Shown: positions 21,224 through 29,764, counted from the first letter of the stretch. The stretch: DNA of 64,000 nt from an uncultured Spartobacteria bacterium (GCA_903882875.1 CAIRYQ010000120.1:124001-188000), one strand, 5' to 3'. Made by a program: numbers and translations. The notes: a model not told the origin generated them from the sequence alone.

Positions 21224-22353
21224 CGGAACACCACGGCAGGCTCGGCGCGGATGACTTTCAGCAGCCCGATCGTTGCTGAGAACAGACAGATGAAAATGAT
21301 GATCGAGCCCGCGAATGCGAGCACCTGCCACGGCAGGAAGAACGGCGGCTCGCCGACTTTCAGAAATACATTGCCCACCATCGCCGTGAGCCCCGCGCCG
21401 AGGCCGTAGCCCATCGCGCCGACGGTGAACGCCTGCAAAAAAACCATCTCGGCGAGCAGCATGTTACCCGCACCCATCGCCTTCAGCGCGGCGAGATGCC
21501 GCACATTTTCATGCACGAAAAGGTAGAACGTCTGCCCTGCAATCGCGATGCCCACGAGCGCGCCGAGGATGACGACCGTGCCGAATGAAATCGGGATGCC
21601 CGTGTATTTGATGTACCAGTCCAACGTGCGGTCGTTGAACTCCCCGTCGGTGAACGCGGTGATTCCGGGGATTTTGCGGATACGCTCGACGACCTCCGCC
21701 GCGGGCACTCCGTCCTTCGGCTTCACGAGGACGAATGAGAGGAGCTTGCGTTGCGGCGGCGCATATTCGAGCGCGCGATCGTAGGTCGTGTAAATGTACG
21801 GCTGTCCGAGGAAGCTCTGCTCCGCGTAGCAGATGCCGACGACACGCGCCTCCTTGTCGTTAATTTCAAAAGTGTCGCCCACATGCAGCTCGATGCCCTT
21901 CTGCTTGAATTTCTTGATCGCGATCTGATCCACCACCACCGCATTCGGAAGCCGCAGATCCTCGATGTTCCCCGCCGTCATTTTTGCGGGCCGGCCCATC
22001 ATCGTCGCGCTGTCAAGGCCCGTGAGCTGGATCGGCTGGAACGATCCGTCGCGCAGCCGCGCCGAAATCAGCCCCCAGTACAGTGGCACCGCCCAGTCCA
22101 CGCCTTCGACGCTGCGCACGCGGTTCACCTCGATGTCGCGCATCGGCACGACTTCGTTCACCTGCTCGACCTTCGCATCGCAGACCCATATGGGCACTTT
22201 GATGTTCCGCAGCGTCGAGGTCGTCCACAGCATGAGCCCGCAGAAGACGCCGCTCTGCTGCATCATCAGCAGCGAGCAAAACGTGAGGCCGCCGAGAAGC
22301 ATGACGAACTTTGCCACATCACCATAGAGCATCTTGAGCGCGAGCCTGAGCAT
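21220..22353 (-). CDS. ABC exporter permease (DevC-like, FtsX fold)
   Basis: A 377-residue inner-membrane permease with one N-terminal helix (VMLLGGLTFCSLLMM), a large periplasmic domain and three C-terminal helices (FGTVVILGALVGIAIAGQTF, LQAFTVGAMGYGLGAGL, WQVLAFAGSIIIFICLF), the MacB/FtsX arrangement. It is the first gene of a three-gene operon, permease-ATPase-fusion protein, the gene set of DevBCA exporters. It starts 59 bp from the stop of the toxin gene upstream. Confidence 0.92.
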   Translation of the reverse strand: MLRLALKMLYGDVAKFVMLLGGLTFCSLLMMQQSGVFCGLMLWTTSTLRNIKVPIWVCDAKVEQVNEVVPMRDIEVNRVRSVEGVDWAVPLYWGLISARLRDGSFQPIQLTGLDSATMMGRPAKMTAGNIEDLRLPNAVVVDQIAIKKFKQKGIELHVGDTFEINDKEARVVGICYAEQSFLGQPYIYTTYDRALEYAPPQRKLLSFVLVKPKDGVPAAEVVERIRKIPGITAFTDGEFNDRTLDWYIKYTGIPISFGTVVILGALVGIAIAGQTFYLFVHENVRHLAALKAMGAGNMLLAEMVFLQAFTVGAMGYGLGAGLTAMVGNVFLKVGEPPFFLPWQVLAFAGSIIIFICLFSATIGLLKVIRAEPAVVFR

Positions 22354-22412
22354 TGAGTGGCGGAACGAAGCACTGGACGCCGCACTCGGTCAAGGGCGGC
22401 GGGGCACCCGGT

Positions 22413-22712
22413 TCAGACCCTGCGCAGCGCCGCAACGGTCTTGCCCGGATCCTGCCTGCAATCAAGCACCCGGAACACCACGACCAAATCCTCTCCATCG
22501 AACCGGTAGTAAATCGCCCATGGAAAGCGATGGGAGAGCATTCGGTGAAATCCGAAGACCTTCCGGTGAGCACCGGCATGGATTGCCAGCGAATCAATAT
22601 CGGCAAAGAGGGAATCCATAAAGTAGTCGCCCACGCCCTCGGCCTGCCGGTCATAGAAATCCCGCCCGTCCGCAAGATCGTTGCACGCGGAAGTGAGGAT
22701 GCGAATTTTCAC
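22413..22712 (-). CDS. RelE/ParE-type toxin
   Basis: A 99-residue protein with the ParE/RelE fold pattern: MKIRILTSACNDLADGRDFY, a helix pair, then the strands HRMLSHRFPWAIYYRF and DLVVVFRVLDCRQDP. Family members either poison gyrase (ParE) or cut mRNA on the ribosome (RelE); which applies cannot be said. Its start overlaps the antitoxin stop by four bases (ATGA), the usual coupling. Confidence 0.85.
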   Translation of the reverse strand: MKIRILTSACNDLADGRDFYDRQAEGVGDYFMDSLFADIDSLAIHAGAHRKVFGFHRMLSHRFPWAIYYRFDGEDLVVVFRVLDCRQDPGKTVAALRRV

Positions 22713-22939
22713 ACCGTCCTGTCGCGCAATTCATCCTTCGTGCGGTTCCAATCGAGCACCTCCTCGCGTCCCTCCGCCAGACGCCGCTCGGTCTCAGCAA
22801 GGGCGCTGCCGTGCCACGCGGGGGATTCCACCTCCGCTCCTGATCGGCGAAGGCCGCCCCATAGCGTTTCCATCAGGCGGAGCATGTCTTCTCGCTTCAA
22901 TTGACGTGCGGCATTTTCGATCTCAGCGAGCGTGCTCAT
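22709..22939 (-). CDS. Antitoxin, addiction-module (DUF2281/ParD-like) protein
   Basis: A 76-residue charged helical protein beginning MSTLAEIENAARQLKREDML and ending EVLDWNRTKDELRDRTV. The short start with an AEIE helix and a WxxxKxEL-type tail is usual for the small antitoxins encoded just before a ParE toxin. Three Met codons lie close together; the one at 22939 is chosen, with 22945 nearly as good. It is the first gene of the pair. Confidence 0.8.
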   Translation of the reverse strand: MSTLAEIENAARQLKREDMLRLMETLWGGLRRSGAEVESPAWHGSALAETERRLAEGREEVLDWNRTKDELRDRTV

Positions 22940-22993
22940 GCACATGAAGATGCCAGAACGCACGCCCTCTGCAAGCGCACGACGCACCGCACC

Positions 22994-24349
22994 TCAGAAC
23001 TCCAGATGCAGCCGCCCTCCGAATACCGACACCGGACCGCGGTCGCTGTTGAAGGCCGGGTTGGCGATGTATTGGTAATCAAAGGAAAGATGCACGCCTT
23101 TGCGAATGGCGAGATCGTAGTAGGTTTCCACGATCCTCTCGCCAGCGTAAGTGAGCGTGCCGTCGCCGACGAGGATGCCCGTTCCGCCTGCCGCGAGGAA
23201 CCGCCGGTGGACGCCGGAGATTCCATTCCATACGCCCGCGATGCCGATGACGTCGTCAGGCCGGTGCCATGAGCTGCCCTTGATGCGAAGACCGAGCGAC
23301 GCCGTGCGATCCACGTCGGTAAAAACCCACGCCTCGGTTTTCCCATCACTCCATCCGAGTCGGCTGAAGACGCCGATGTCTTTCGTGATCTCCTGCTCGA
23401 TGTTCAGCCCGAAGCCGTATTTGATGCGGGACTGCCGCGTGGCGGTGATGTCCGCAGGGCGCACGGTGTTCGCGATGGCGTCGCCATAGCTCCCCATGTT
23501 TGCCCTTTCCAATGACGCGAGCACGCGGACGACGCCGGGATGTTCGCGGATCGTGTGGCGGTGCTCGAACTCCGTGATCATGGACCACGCGTTGAAAAAG
23601 TGGCCGTCAATCGCGACACCGTTCGAGACTCGCGGGACTTGGAAAAAGCCGTGGCGCAGCGCCCACTTCGGCTGGTTCAGCTCGGCGGCGAAGCCGGTGA
23701 TGAAGCCGAGCGCGTCGCCGGGATAATCCCACGCACCGTTCGCCATGAGGCTCCAGTTCATGAACTGCGTGCGCGGATCGTTCGCGTAGGAATTGTTGTC
23801 GAAGATGTCCTTCGCGCTCATTTTCCCGAGCGTGAGCGTGAGGCGCGAAACATCCTGCCTGCCCGCGAGGTGCAGCGCGTCGTCGGCCACATCATCCTGC
23901 GGCCCGCCGAAGCCGATCACCTGGCGGATGAATGCGCGCGGGATGTTGAAGTTCGGCACATTCACACCGACGCGGAACGCCTCGCCGTTCGGAAAACCCG
24001 CGACACCGAGCGTCTTGCTCAGGCCGAAGCCCTGCCACATCAGCCCGTCGAGATGCGCCTCGGCACCGCGCCAGAGCCGCAGCCCGAGCGAAATGTCGAG
24101 CGACACGGTCTCGTTCGTCTCGCCCGCGGTCGAGAGGCTGTTCGGGCCGGAGTATTTGGCCGGGACGTTCAGGTCTCCCTGGATGATGTCGGTGTTCTGC
24201 ATGTGGATGTTCCACTTTTGCTCCGCGGCCGCGGGAGTGGCGGCTTTTCCATCCGTCGCAGGATTCTCTGCAAACAGCGCGCCGCCGATTGCGGCGGCGG
24301 CGAATGCGGCGGCGAGGCGGGCTGGCACAGCAAGTTTTCCGAAGATCAT
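22994..24349 (-). CDS. oprB: OprB-type carbohydrate-selective porin
   Basis: A 451-residue outer-membrane barrel protein with an Ala-rich signal peptide (LAAAFAAAAIGGALFA). The body has alternating strands typical of OprB porins (GLRLWRGAEAHLDGLMWQG, LTLGKMSAKDIFDNNSYA, VETYYDLAIRKGVHLSFDYQ) and ends in the required terminal Phe (GGRLHLEF). OprB proteins let glucose and similar sugars cross the outer membrane. The ATG at 24349 gives MIFGKLAVPARLA; an upstream GTG is possible. A good promoter lies 21 to 48 bases upstream. Confidence 0.92.
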   Translation of the reverse strand: MIFGKLAVPARLAAAFAAAAIGGALFAENPATDGKAATPAAAEQKWNIHMQNTDIIQGDLNVPAKYSGPNSLSTAGETNETVSLDISLGLRLWRGAEAHLDGLMWQGFGLSKTLGVAGFPNGEAFRVGVNVPNFNIPRAFIRQVIGFGGPQDDVADDALHLAGRQDVSRLTLTLGKMSAKDIFDNNSYANDPRTQFMNWSLMANGAWDYPGDALGFITGFAAELNQPKWALRHGFFQVPRVSNGVAIDGHFFNAWSMITEFEHRHTIREHPGVVRVLASLERANMGSYGDAIANTVRPADITATRQSRIKYGFGLNIEQEITKDIGVFSRLGWSDGKTEAWVFTDVDRTASLGLRIKGSSWHRPDDVIGIAGVWNGISGVHRRFLAAGGTGILVGDGTLTYAGERIVETYYDLAIRKGVHLSFDYQYIANPAFNSDRGPVSVFGGRLHLEF

Positions 24350-24369
24350 AAAATTAGGCACCGCTAATT

Positions 24370-24397
24370 TAGTTATCTCTTGCTATGCTTCTGTCAA
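24370..24397 (-). promoter_or_regulatory. Sigma-70 type promoter for the porin gene
   Basis: On the minus strand a perfect -35 box TTGACA is followed after 16 bases by TAACTA (AT-rich, TAACTAAATT), just upstream of the porin start. The stretch is markedly more AT-rich than its surroundings. Confidence 0.7.
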
Positions 24398-24672
24398 CAT
24401 CTGCGCGTTCTCTTGTCGCGAAGTTCCTTCGGGGCTCCGCATGCGGCACGCCGCCGCACGCCAAGGAATGCAACGCGGTGGCCGCGCGCACCGCGCTGCA
24501 TGAAAGGGCGTTCCCGGGGTGTTTCATGGTTTGCATGGAGCGCGCAGGGCTTAGGCAGTTGCCTGCGGAAGAAAAGCGGAAACGGCGTCCGGCGTGCTAC
24601 ACTTCCGTCACATCCGTTCGCTGTCCGATCCACGGAGGCACGGAAACGCCCATGAAGAGAAACAGCCCCTCG
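24398..24672. other. Gene-free stretch upstream of the porin promoter
   Basis: Apart from the porin promoter at one end, these 275 bases hold no supported gene. Several frames are open, but none has a plausible start or a protein-like composition. Confidence 0.5.
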
Positions 24673-25656
24673 CTATTTTTCCTTCACAGCCTTCATCTCC
24701 CTGCCCCGTTTCCCGAGCACCTTGGTGCCACTCGGATCCAGCGGCAGAACCATCTCATCTTTGCCCCCGCCAGAGTAGGTCACGATGATCTTGTTCCCTG
24801 CCACCTCCCATTTTCCCCCGCCCTTTTCCTTTCCATTCTCGGGGATCGTGAATGTGCCATCCGCCTTAAAATCGCGCGCCTCGTTCCATCCGTTCTTGTC
24901 CCAACTGAAACGCCAAATGCCCACGATTGCTGACTTCGGATCGCCGCCTGTCGCTGCGATGTTCGGCGATACCGCCGGTTTTGCAGGAGCAGCAGGCTTC
25001 GTCGTCGCCGTCCTGGGCGGGAAGCCGGATTGCGCTGTCGCCGGGTTCGCGGGCGCAGGCGGGGCGGCATTCCCCGCGGTGGCAACCCCAGGCCCGCTCC
25101 AGAATTTCGCGACCTCCTCGCGCTTGCCCTTCACCAGCAGCGCATCGTCGAGCCGCTGAGCCTTCGTGAGCCGGGCCTGTGCGTCCGCGAGAAACGCGTC
25201 GTATTTTGCGAGCAGCGCCTTCGCGCGGGCAGTGCGGTTTTTCTCCGCCTGCATCAGCAGCGCGCGAAGTGCGGCGCGGGTCTGCTTCACGACCGCGGCA
25301 TCCCCCGCCTCGTCCGTTTCCGGGAAAAATTCCGTGTCGCTGAATCGCTTCTGCTCATTGCGAAGCGCCACCGCACCGTCGAGATCGCTCGCCTTGCTCG
25401 CCTTGGCGACTGCCTCCTCCAGCAGGTTCAGATACTGGAGCTTCAGCTTGTTCACCTCCGCCTCGTGCGCGTCTGTCACATCGCGCTTGAACGCCGCCTG
25501 CCATCCCTCGTCCGTGGTGGCGATCCACTTTTGCATTTCGCTCTGCGGCGCGGCAGCGGGTGCATCCGCGGCAGCGGGAGTTGCGCTGTCCTGCGCCACA
25601 AGGAGGCTGCCGGATACCAGCAGCAGTGAGAAAATGAACCGGGGGCTCGTGATCAT
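24673..25656 (-). CDS. Exported hypothetical protein, paralogue A (coiled N-domain, lipocalin-like C-domain)
   Basis: A 327-residue exported protein, family not recognised. After a signal peptide (FIFSLLLVSGSLLVAQ) comes a helical domain of about 150 residues (SEMQKWIATTDEGWQAAFKR, LDGAVALRNEQKRF, TKAQRLDDALLVKGKRE), an Ala/Pro linker, and a C-terminal beta domain (IVGIWRFSWDKNGWNEAR, GGKWEVAGNKIIVTYSGG) resembling a small lipocalin-type fold. The helical domain is nearly the same as in the neighbouring gene at 25783, but the C-terminal domains differ, so this is a tandem duplication with domain exchange. ATG at 25656 precedes the signal peptide. Confidence 0.8.
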   Translation of the reverse strand: MITSPRFIFSLLLVSGSLLVAQDSATPAAADAPAAAPQSEMQKWIATTDEGWQAAFKRDVTDAHEAEVNKLKLQYLNLLEEAVAKASKASDLDGAVALRNEQKRFSDTEFFPETDEAGDAAVVKQTRAALRALLMQAEKNRTARAKALLAKYDAFLADAQARLTKAQRLDDALLVKGKREEVAKFWSGPGVATAGNAAPPAPANPATAQSGFPPRTATTKPAAPAKPAVSPNIAATGGDPKSAIVGIWRFSWDKNGWNEARDFKADGTFTIPENGKEKGGGKWEVAGNKIIVTYSGGGKDEMVLPLDPSGTKVLGKRGREMKAVKEK

Positions 25657-25782
25657 CGGTGCAATGATGCCAAGCTTCGCCCACGCCGCAAGCATTCCGC
25701 AACCTGCCGTCCGTTCACAGCCGTCAATTCCCTTTCCCGATACCCAAGGACTTCCCTGCCTTGCGGATTGTACGGTGCCCGG

Positions 25783-26856
25783 CTATTTTTTCTTTGGGCG
25801 AAGCGCAAACTTGTACCACTTCGCCCCTTTCTCCTTGTCTGGAATTCGGACAATGAATTCGTGAGCCGCAATGGTTGCCTCAATCGGCGTCCTATTCTGA
25901 ATTCCGGTTTGTCCCCTTTGATCGGTAACTGCGAGAAGTTCGCATTCGAGATCAATCGTGCCCAGCGATACCGGTGTCGGAAAGCTAGTCTCAGGGCCGG
26001 AACGCGGCTTGGGACGCCAGCGCGGCACCCAAGACTGCCCGTTGACGTACGTCGGTTCATTATGCTTGTCCCAGAGACCTGGCTTCGATGCACCTTGCGT
26101 TTCCCAGAAAATCGCATCGGACTTCACATGCAGCGTAGTATTTCCATCAATCAGCGCCTCAATCACCACTTCTCCCGGCGGCTTGGCTCCGAACGGAACC
26201 TGCGGTTTGGTCGCCGCAGCAGGGGTGCCCGGTGTCGGCTTCGGCGTGGACGATGACACGGTCGGCTGCGCGGCGGGCGGTGTGAAGACGACGCCTCCGC
26301 CGGCCAATGGGGTGCCCCACGCCGCTGCGACCTGCTCGCGCTTGGCCTTCACCAGTAGCGCATCATCGAGGCGCTGGGCCCTGGTGAGCTGTGCCTGCGC
26401 ATCCGCAAGCAATTGATCATACTTCGCGTGCAGCGCCTTCGTGCGGGCGGCGGTGTCCTTCTCAAGCTTTGCAATCAGCGCGCGGACCGCAGCACGGATC
26501 TGCTTCACGGTCGCGCCATCCGTCGCCTCGTCCTGCTCCGGGAGCAGGTTCGTGCCAGCGAACCGCTTCTCCTCCTCGCGCAACGCGAGCGCACCATCCA
26601 GATCTCCCGCACTGCTGGCCTTTGTGACGGCGGCATCAAGCGCGGCCACGTACTGCTGCTTCAGCTTTTCGAGTTCCATGAGATGCACATCCATCACGTC
26701 GCGCTTGAACGCCGCCTGCCACTGCTCGTCCGTCGTCGCGATCCACTTCTGCATCTCCGATACCGCAGCACCGGGTGAAGGAGTGTCCTGTGCGCGCATG
26801 CACGGGAGCCATGCGGCAAAAGCGAGGCAAAGCGTGGAAATGCTGAGGGCTCTCAT
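25783..26856 (-). CDS. Exported hypothetical protein, paralogue B (same N-domain, different C-domain)
   Basis: A 357-residue paralogue of the gene downstream. Signal peptide SISTLCLAFAAWLPCMRAQ, then the shared helical domain (SEMQKWIATTDEQWQAAFKR, LDGALALREEEKRF, TRAQRLDDALLVKAKRE), a Pro/Thr linker and a C-terminal beta domain that starts near GEVVIEALIDGNTTLHVK and resembles NPCBM or laminin-type carbohydrate-binding folds (AIFWETQGASKPG, YKFALRPKKK). Function unknown. ATG at 26856 is chosen; another ATG lies six codons upstream at 26874. A longer in-frame extension upstream is translated repeat DNA and is rejected. Confidence 0.8.
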   Translation of the reverse strand: MRALSISTLCLAFAAWLPCMRAQDTPSPGAAVSEMQKWIATTDEQWQAAFKRDVMDVHLMELEKLKQQYVAALDAAVTKASSAGDLDGALALREEEKRFAGTNLLPEQDEATDGATVKQIRAAVRALIAKLEKDTAARTKALHAKYDQLLADAQAQLTRAQRLDDALLVKAKREQVAAAWGTPLAGGGVVFTPPAAQPTVSSSTPKPTPGTPAAATKPQVPFGAKPPGEVVIEALIDGNTTLHVKSDAIFWETQGASKPGLWDKHNEPTYVNGQSWVPRWRPKPRSGPETSFPTPVSLGTIDLECELLAVTDQRGQTGIQNRTPIEATIAAHEFIVRIPDKEKGAKWYKFALRPKKK

Positions 26857-26910
26857 GAGGGTTGGTTCTCGCATATTGGAATAACGTAAAGCGGTGCGGC
26901 GACCGGGTAA

Positions 26911-27027
26911 TGGTTCAATTTGAACTACGAAGAACACGAAGGACACGATGAACAGGCATTGGATGAAAGGAAATCCCTGTGCATCGCCTTCGTGCCCTTT
27001 GTGCCCTTTGTAGTGAAATTCAAAGTG
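26911..27027. repeat. Palindromic intergenic repeat with 8-9 base internal units
   Basis: Left arm carries ACTACGAAGAACACGAAGG; the right arm is its approximate reverse complement (CATCGCCTTCGTGCCCTTTG then TGCCCTTTGTAGTG). About 35 bases separate the arms. It looks like the widespread bacterial intergenic element built from GAAGGACAC-type units. Confidence 0.75.
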
Positions 27028-27132
27028 AGCCGCCGCTCGCAAGGGTTGAGGGACGCCACGCTGCACGGAGGTTCGTTTCATCGCTTCCCGTCTGGCCCCT
27101 CAGCCCTGCGGATTCCTTTGAAAAGCGAACGC

Positions 27133-27318
27133 CTACTTCTCCGGCGGCTCCCTCACCACTGCGGTCTGCGGAGACGGGACATAGCGCACCCCACGCGCCA
27201 TCTCCTCGCGTTCACGCTGGCGCATCCGCTCGCCGATCTTATGCACGTCGTAATCGCACTCCCTCGCGACCTTCTCGCGGACGCGATGGATTTCCTGGAG
27301 CAGATCGTTGTCGTTCAT
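27133..27318 (-). CDS. Probable small partner (antitoxin) of the PIN gene
   Basis: A 61-residue charged protein, MNDNDLLQEIHRVREKVARE at the start and YVPSPQTAVVREPPEK at the end. Small EIHRVRE-type proteins of this kind are usually encoded beside VapC-like PIN genes and are regarded as their antitoxins; that role is inferred from context. It overlaps the end of the PIN gene by four bases (ATGA), so here it is downstream of the toxin, not upstream. Confidence 0.7.
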   Translation of the reverse strand: MNDNDLLQEIHRVREKVARECDYDVHKIGERMRQREREEMARGVRYVPSPQTAVVREPPEK

Positions 27319-27801
27319 GGCTTGAAAGGTGGCAGAAGATCGTCCGGGCTGCAAATCACCGGGCAGGCATACCCCGCGGCTGCGCAGATGCGCTCCACGC
27401 GACGGATGATGCTGAGATTGTGGATGTGGGTGCAGTTCCACGTCAGCAGAAAGTCCATCCCATGCACCGCGGACACGGCGATGTGAAAGGCATCCGTCGC
27501 CGCCTTGGCCGGAATCAATCCGCCCTCCAACAGATTGCCCGCGATGTCATCCACCTCCTCCGTGGTCGGGAGCACCGGAATGCTGTCGAGCAACGCGAGC
27601 CGGGCTGCCGCCAGCTCCGGGTTTCCCTCCGCGGCCTCCTCACGGGCAAATGCCGACGTGTAGAGATCGTATTCGTGCCGGTGATCGTTCCACCACTCTT
27701 CCCTCACCTCCTGATGCGCCGCCATTCGTAAATCCCGGCTCCGCCTTCGCAGTGAGGTAGCTCGGGATGGTCGTTTCGAGGTAGAGACGCGGCAGGCTCA
27801 T
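27315..27801 (-). pseudogene. PIN-domain toxin, frameshifted in the first 25 codons
   Basis: The 136-residue main frame (MAAHQEVREEWWNDHR to the end) lacks the first PIN strand. That strand is found upstream in another frame: ATG at 27801 reads MSLPRLYLETTIPSYLTA and then goes out of frame. Removing one A from the AA pair at 27746 to 27747 (minus strand) gives LTARRSRDLRMAAHQEV, the expected continuous PIN start. The core has AATDAFHIAVSAVHGMDFLLT with the later acidic residue. The toxin is therefore probably dead while its small partner is intact. Confidence 0.75.
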
Positions 27802-28114
27802 CGCCGTTCAGGATGCCCGGCTCCGATCGCAGCGTCAACGCACGACCCATCTCCCAGTCTCCCAGTTTGCCATCGCCCTCCGGCGCTGCCCTTCGGACTG
27901 CCTTCGGCAGGCTATGTCGCTCCGCTCCATTCCCAGTCTCCCCGCTTCCTCTCTTCCTCCGACGTCACCGCGGGAATATTTTCCTCGCCCCCTTCCCTCG
28001 CGCTTCTCCTCCTCCCCGTTGCGGCGCTCCTCCGCCAACTCCGTACCTTTCCTTTCCGAGTCCTCCGCACTTCCCTGTTTGACCGCGCCTTCACCAGACC
28101 CTTTCCTCCCCACC
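27802..28114. other. Pyrimidine-rich intergenic stretch with octamer repeats
   Basis: 313 bases almost purely C and T on the plus strand. Two tandem TCTCCCAG units lie at 27848 to 27863, related to the octamer repeats at 29.77, 30.55, 31.28 and 37.44 kb. A small hairpin CTGCCTTCGGCAG follows. No gene is supported; open frames here are products of base composition. Confidence 0.6.
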
Positions 28115-29077
28115 ATGAACATCCCGGCATCCATCAGCACAGGCAACATCCAGACGCGGCGCGAGTTTCTCGGGCGCGCGGCCATCCTTGCGGCTTCGGC
28201 CGTCATGCCCCGCTCGCTCCACGCGGCCGCAGCCGCAACATCAGCGGCGGCGGGCAAGCCCAGCTCCGTCTTCAATGGCGTGCGCGTCGGGTGCATCACT
28301 TACAGCTACCGCAGCCAGTTCAGTTCGGCGGAGGACATCCTCAGCGCCCTCGTGCAGGATGGCATCAGCGAGGTGGAACTGATGGGCAACACCATCCAGG
28401 CCTATGCCGGCATCTCCGGCGGCGCGAAGCCTGCCAAGGGCGCCCCTGCCCCGGCGGCGGAAAAGCCGACCGATGCCCAGCGCGAGGCGCAACTGGCAAA
28501 ATGCCGCGAGCTTCGCAAGATGTACAACGACGCCGGGGTGAACATCCACATTCACAAGACCCCGTTTGGAAAGTCGGATGAGGACATCGAGTTCAATTTC
28601 CAAATCGCGAAGGCGCTCGGCTGCATCGGCATCACCACCGAGCGCAACGAGGCGCTGGCCGAGAAACTCGCGCCCTTCGCCGAGAAGCACAAAATCTGGG
28701 TCGGCTTCCACAACCACACGAACAACTACCCGGCGATGGACAAGATGGATGCCATCCTCTCCCTCGGCAAATACATCGGCTTCAACCTCGATTGCGGGCA
28801 TTACTTCGCCGGCAGCAAGGGCCTGTCCCCGCTCCCGGTCATCGAGAAATACCACGACCGCATCACGAACCTTCACCTCAAGGACAGGACCGCCGACGGC
28901 GGCAACGTGCCCTGGGGCCAGGGCCAGACGCCCATCCGGGAAATCCTCCAGCTCATCAGGAAGGAGAAGTGGACATTCCCCGCCGAGATCGAACTGGAGT
29001 ATCCCATCCCCGCAGGCTCGGACTCCGTGAAGGAAGTGGCCAAGTGCGTGCAATACTGCAAGGACGCGCTCGCCTAG
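28115..29077 (+). CDS. TAT-exported sugar phosphate isomerase/epimerase-like TIM-barrel protein
   Basis: A 320-residue xylose-isomerase-like TIM barrel (AP endonuclease family 2 fold). The TAT signal is RREFLGRAAILAASA after residue 13. Barrel landmarks: VGCITYSYRSQ, GISEVELMGNTIQA, INIHIHK-like strand (VNIHIHKTPFG), WVGFHNHTNNY, GFNLDCGHYFAG and ITNLHLKD, whose Glu, His and Asp residues should hold the divalent metal; the last strand FPAEIELEYP supplies a Glu. Substrate unknown; relatives are common in sugar-catabolic loci of this phylum. The ATG at 28115 is chosen because it opens directly onto the TAT signal. Confidence 0.88.
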   Translation: MNIPASISTGNIQTRREFLGRAAILAASAVMPRSLHAAAAATSAAAGKPSSVFNGVRVGCITYSYRSQFSSAEDILSALVQDGISEVELMGNTIQAYAGISGGAKPAKGAPAPAAEKPTDAQREAQLAKCRELRKMYNDAGVNIHIHKTPFGKSDEDIEFNFQIAKALGCIGITTERNEALAEKLAPFAEKHKIWVGFHNHTNNYPAMDKMDAILSLGKYIGFNLDCGHYFAGSKGLSPLPVIEKYHDRITNLHLKDRTADGGNVPWGQGQTPIREILQLIRKEKWTFPAEIELEYPIPAGSDSVKEVAKCVQYCKDALA

Positions 29078-29108
29078 GAAGCAATCCCCGTTTTCTCGTC
29101 CCGTCGCC

Positions 29109-29669
29109 TCACCACGGGAACTTCCTCTTCGCCCTCTTCCTCGCGCGCACCTCCTCCGCCTTCCTGCGGAGCCGCTCCAGCCGCTCCGCACGCTTCCTTT
29201 CCAATTCCTCCATCTTCCTTTTCGCAATCTCCTCCTGCTCCTCCGCGGTCTGCAGGCCGAGCCACTGCAGCAGGATGTCCCAGCTCTTCCGGCCCGCATT
29301 GCGCAGCCGGGCGACGTTGATGCCCGTCTTCTCCAAATCCGCGACATTGAAGCCGCCGCTCCACCGCCTCTCCTCATCATAATACATCCGGCCCGACTGC
29401 ACCGCCGCCAGCACCTCGGAACGGCTGCCGAACTCCAGATTCTCCAGCATCTTCCTCACCCGGGTGGGCAGCAGCACAAAGCCCTCCCTCGGATTCTCCC
29501 CATATTCCTCCAGCCGCCTTCGCGCCTCACACTCGATCTGCTGCACCCGTTTCACCGAAAGCCCCATCTGCTCCGCAATCTCCCGTAGCAGCACCTTCTC
29601 CTCCTGCCGCAACTGGAAAACCAGCGCCTGCTCCTCATTCAGAAGTTCCTTGTTGAAAATCATGCGCAT
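29109..29669 (-). CDS. Sigma-region-4-like HTH fused to an RNA polymerase alpha-CTD-like domain
   Basis: A 186-residue protein combining two RNA-polymerase-type parts. Residues about 10 to 55 are a sigma-70 region 4 helix-turn-helix (LNEEQALVFQLRQEEKVL, LREIAEQMGLSVKRVQQIE). Residues about 68 to 143 resemble the C-terminal domain of the RNA polymerase alpha subunit: TRVRKMLENLEFGSRSEV, then VARLRNAGRKSWDILLQWLG, the counterpart of the NxGRKSLNEI helix-hairpin-helix, with a 20-residue loop between. The last 40 residues are a highly charged helix (KRKMEELERKRAERLERLRR). No regions 2 or 3 exist, so it is not a complete sigma factor; a transcriptional regulator or polymerase-binding protein is the likely role. 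ATG at 29669 is preferred to a GTG eight codons upstream. Confidence 0.72.
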   Translation of the reverse strand: MRMIFNKELLNEEQALVFQLRQEEKVLLREIAEQMGLSVKRVQQIECEARRRLEEYGENPREGFVLLPTRVRKMLENLEFGSRSEVLAAVQSGRMYYDEERRWSGGFNVADLEKTGINVARLRNAGRKSWDILLQWLGLQTAEEQEEIAKRKMEELERKRAERLERLRRKAEEVRARKRAKRKFPW

Positions 29670-29764
29670 GGGCGTGGCTGCCTTTCTGCCCACATCCTGC
29701 CGGAACCTCCCGGCCTCCTACAAGCCCTAAGGCAGGTGGCCCTGGCTTTTCCACGGCACCTCCT

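Noticed and set aside
24385-24933. Plus-strand frame of 182 codons before and over paralogue A
   Set aside because: It lies largely antisense to a gene with a signal peptide and a paralogue, and has no motif.
26875-27081. N-terminal extension of paralogue B
   Set aside because: It is a translation of the palindromic repeat; a signal peptide starts properly at 26856 or 26874.
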